Below, piece by piece: positions 3,529 through 5,720 of a stretch of DNA of 5,720 nt. The position numbers and the translations under genes were made by a program. The stretch spans positions 1 to 5,720 of the forward strand of contig DPSB01000262.1 in the NCBI GenBank assembly GCA_003537495.1, read 5' to 3'. The notes beneath the pieces are model-generated. The model did no database searches and had not been told where the DNA came from. It worked only from the letters and a program-made list of their open reading frames with translations. This DNA is from Cytophagales bacterium. GTDB taxonomy: Bacteria > Bacteroidota > Bacteroidia > Cytophagales > Cyclobacteriaceae. Every line of letters starts with the position of its first letter. Within the stretch, counting starts at the first letter, position 1.

Positions 3529-4722
3529 ATGATCACCGTATCCGAAGCAACAGCCATCATTCTCTCCCACTCCATCGAAACAGGTGTGGAAGAAGTTTCC
3601 ATTCAGGAAGCATGTGGTCGCGTGCTGAAGGAAACCGTGCGGGCCGATCGCGACTTCCCTCCTTTTGATCGCGTAAGCATGGATGGCATCGCCATCGCTT
3701 TTGATACATGGAAATCCGGCACAACCACTTTTACCATCGAAAGCATTCAGGCAGCCGGACAACAACAAAAACAATTAACCAACACACAAGCCTGCATTGA
3801 AGTAATGACTGGCGCCATGTTGCCGTTGGGTACCGATACCGTTGTACCCTACGAAAACGTGGCGATCAAAGATGGCAAGGCAACGATTACCACCGAAAAA
3901 ATTGAGCGCGGTGAAAACATTCACCGGCAAGGTGTGGATGCAAAGCTGAACGATGAGTTGCTTGTATCCGGTATAAAAATTTCACCAGCCGAAGTAGCGT
4001 TAATGGCCGCGGTTGGCAAAAAGAAAATTCAGGTCGCTGCCTTTCCTAAAACGGCAATCATCTCCACAGGCGATGAATTGATTCCGGTTGATTTGATTCC
4101 ATTGCCTTATCAAATCCGCAGATCGAACAGTTATGCCCTGCAAGCCGCTTTGCGCGAGTTGGGTTGCACGGCCGATCAGTTTCATTTGCCCGATCAACCC
4201 GAATTGTTGGAGGCAGAAGTGAAAAAGATTTTACAACATTATTCGCTTGTTATTTTTTCAGGTGGGGTTTCAAAAGGTAAGTACGATTACATACCGCAAA
4301 CGCTGGAACGCAACGGTATTCAAAAACGATTTCATCAGGTTAGTCAGCGACCCGGTAAACCACTTTGGTTTGGTACTTCGGCTAAGCATGTGGTGTTTGC
4401 CCTTCCGGGGAATCCGGTCTCTACCTACATGTGTTTTTACCGCTACATCAAACCGTGGCTGATGAAAAGTCTGGGCGTAGAAACACAACCACAACAAGTG
4501 GTGCTGGCCCAGAACTTTACATTTAAACCTGCGCTTACTTATTTTTTACAAGTGAAAGTGAAAAACGAAATGAGTCAACTGAAAGCCTGGCCCGATGCTG
4601 GTGGGGGCTCGGGTGATTTCGCCAACCTGAAAGATGTTGATGGGTTTATTGAACTACCAGCTGACGCTACCGATTTCAAGGCTGGTCAAGTATTTCGGTA
4701 TTATCCGTTTCGCAATTCATGA
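3529..4722 (+). CDS. moeA: molybdopterin molybdotransferase MoeA
   Basis: MoeA catalyses the last common Moco step: it takes adenylylated molybdopterin from MogA/MoaB, inserts molybdate and releases AMP. It is a cytoplasmic dimer. The 397-residue protein has the normal length and domain order. P-P-F-D-R-V-S-M-D-G (44-53) and G-A-M-L-P-L-G-T-D (95-103) are in the N-terminal part. The MoCF-binding domain holds I-S-T-G-D-E-L (178-184), R-R-S-N-S-Y (197-202), F-S-G-G-V-S-K-G (243-250), P-G-K-P (275-278) and P-G-N-P-V-S (293-298). The C-terminal domain IV spans about 320-395. Asp52 and Glu183 fit Asp59 and Glu188 of E. coli MoeA. Small deviations are Ile at 54, where Tyr is usual after M-D-G, and Lys at 249 in the S-G-G-V-S-x-G loop. 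The ATG at 3529 gives the expected N-terminus. It diverges from moaC and overlaps the next gene by four bases. Confidence 0.96.
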   Translation: MITVSEATAIILSHSIETGVEEVSIQEACGRVLKETVRADRDFPPFDRVSMDGIAIAFDTWKSGTTTFTIESIQAAGQQQKQLTNTQACIEVMTGAMLPLGTDTVVPYENVAIKDGKATITTEKIERGENIHRQGVDAKLNDELLVSGIKISPAEVALMAAVGKKKIQVAAFPKTAIISTGDELIPVDLIPLPYQIRRSNSYALQAALRELGCTADQFHLPDQPELLEAEVKKILQHYSLVIFSGGVSKGKYDYIPQTLERNGIQKRFHQVSQRPGKPLWFGTSAKHVVFALPGNPVSTYMCFYRYIKPWLMKSLGVETQPQQVVLAQNFTFKPALTYFLQVKVKNEMSQLKAWPDAGGGSGDFANLKDVDGFIELPADATDFKAGQVFRYYPFRNS

Positions 4723-5720
4723 TTCAGGTTAGTATTGCCTTATTGATTTCGATTGCTGCTCTCATTTCTGTTTCGCGTTACTTTAAACTACACGCGTTCT
4801 TTGCTTTATTGTTGGCTGCAGTGTTGTTTGGGTTAATTATGGGCAAACCCTTTCTGGAAATTTTCACAAGCATGCAAAGTGGTTTTGGTTTGTTGTTGCA
4901 ACAAATCGGGTTTCTGGTTGCGATAGGTTCGTGCCTCGGTACCGTGATGGAGAAAACCGGAGCCATGGCCACGCTCGGAAATAAAATTATTACAGCATTT
5001 GGCACATCGCGTACTACGTTAGCGATGGCCGTAATCGGGTTGCTGGTGGGTATTCCGGTTTTCTGCGATTCAGGATTTATTATTTTATCGCGATTAATAC
5101 CCGCACTGGCTTCTTCAGCAGCAACACCCACACAACTTTCACTGACGCTTTCCACTTCGCTTTATACATCGCACACACTTATACCACCTACACCGGGGCC
5201 GCTGGCAGCAGCCGCTAACCTGGGTGCAACCTCCCATCTTGGTTTGGTTATGCTGGTTGGTTTGATAGGTTCAATACCTATTACCGGAGTAGCTTACTTC
5301 TTATCGCGCAAGTTGGGTTTGCGAATTACAACCACCACACCCGCTATTGAAACCCCCGAAGTACATCCGCACTCCACTATCCTCATTTTCATACCCTTGG
5401 TAATTCCGATTGTACTGATAGCATTAGCGTCTTTGCCTACTTTAATTCCGGCACTGCAATCGTGGTCGATCCTTCAGGTAATCGGTAATCCGGCTGTGGC
5501 TTTGCTAATAGGTTTAAGCTTTTCTTTCCTGCTCATTCGCAGCAAGCAAAAACAAACCTGGCCTGGTTGGATCTCAGAAGCATTGAAAGATGCTGGAATT
5601 ATTTTATTGATTACCGGTGCGGGTGGTGCGTTTGGTGCCGTGATTAAATCCAGTGGCCTTGATCTGATCCTGAAAGATGTGCTTGCTGATTCACAAGCGG
5701 GTGGAATAGTTTTTCTGTTG
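4719..5720 (+). CDS. GntP-family gluconate:H+ symporter, 3' end beyond the window
   Basis: The frame is open from the ATG at 4719 to the right edge: 334 codons, compared with about 440 residues for complete family members. GntP permeases are inner-membrane proton symporters for gluconate and related sugar acids or hydroxy acids. Family motifs are visible: G-T-V-M-E-K-T-G-A (74-82), G-I-P-V-F-C-D-S-G-F (111-120), H-T-L-I-P-P-T-P-G-P (152-161) and T-G-A-G-G-A-F-G-A-V-I-K-S-S-G (299-313). Hydrophobic segments occur at about 3-19, 25-42, 56-76, 98-113, 172-196, 219-246, 256-273 and 292-311. The start codon shares ATGA with the moeA stop, which suggests translational coupling. The substrate cannot be read from the sequence: gluconate, D-serine, fructuronate and glycerate carriers all belong here. 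The association with moeA is unusual, as these genes normally sit with sugar-acid kinases or dehydratases. Confidence 0.9.
   Translation, partial: MIQVSIALLISIAALISVSRYFKLHAFFALLLAAVLFGLIMGKPFLEIFTSMQSGFGLLLQQIGFLVAIGSCLGTVMEKTGAMATLGNKIITAFGTSRTTLAMAVIGLLVGIPVFCDSGFIILSRLIPALASSAATPTQLSLTLSTSLYTSHTLIPPTPGPLAAAANLGATSHLGLVMLVGLIGSIPITGVAYFLSRKLGLRITTTTPAIETPEVHPHSTILIFIPLVIPIVLIALASLPTLIPALQSWSILQVIGNPAVALLIGLSFSFLLIRSKQKQTWPGWISEALKDAGIILLITGAGGAFGAVIKSSGLDLILKDVLADSQAGGIVFLL

Noticed and set aside
4778..5155. Reverse-strand open frame inside the permease gene
   Set aside because: The plus-strand frame encodes a clear GntP protein with family motifs across this whole stretch, so the reverse frame is a shadow.

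Overview
The window looks like chromosomal DNA of a Bacteroidota bacterium, probably from the Cytophagales or a neighbouring order; this is inferred from moderate GC, genes without clear Shine-Dalgarno sequences, a TAnnTTTG-type -7 box, and the character of the proteins and palindromic repeats. It holds a single-domain Y1/HUH transposase with its repeats, an unrecognised protein gene, part of the molybdenum cofactor (Moco) pathway, and the start of a gluconate-type permease gene.

Layout. Positions 1-285 have no gene; they hold one imperfect hairpin and two and a half copies of a REP-like palindrome. Positions 286-747 encode a REP-associated tyrosine transposase (RAYT/IS200-like). Positions 748-1059 are gene-free and hold four more copies of the same palindrome in both orientations, plus a small dyad just before the next gene. 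Positions 1060-1875 encode a 271-residue protein with faint resemblance to the uracil-DNA glycosylase fold. Positions 1861-2084 are an inverted pair of a second repeat family, which supplies the last codons of that protein and reaches to 9 bases before moaE. Positions 2094-2504 are moaE. A 42-residue single-pass membrane protein gene (2501-2629, minus strand) overlaps its end. In 2630-2853 I see only a candidate -7 box. moaC (2854-3333, minus strand) and moeA (3529-4722, plus strand) diverge from a 195-base spacer occupied by a third palindromic element inside a perfect 16-bp inverted repeat. A GntP-family permease gene starts on the moeA stop codon and runs off the right edge.

How the genes work together. 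MoaC makes cyclic pyranopterin monophosphate with MoaA, MoaE is the catalytic half of molybdopterin synthase with MoaD, and MoeA inserts molybdate into the adenylylated pterin. MoaA, MoaD and MogA/MoaB are not in the window. The three Moco genes are on both strands with repeats between them, so they are a loose cluster and not one operon. The permease has no obvious link with Moco, but its 4-base ATGA overlap with moeA suggests co-translation.

I found no clearly new multi-gene system. The best leads are the transposase with its covarying hairpins, the paired composite repeats at the moaE boundary, the nested palindrome between moaC and moeA, the long hairpin inside the moaE coding sequence, and the small membrane protein gene.
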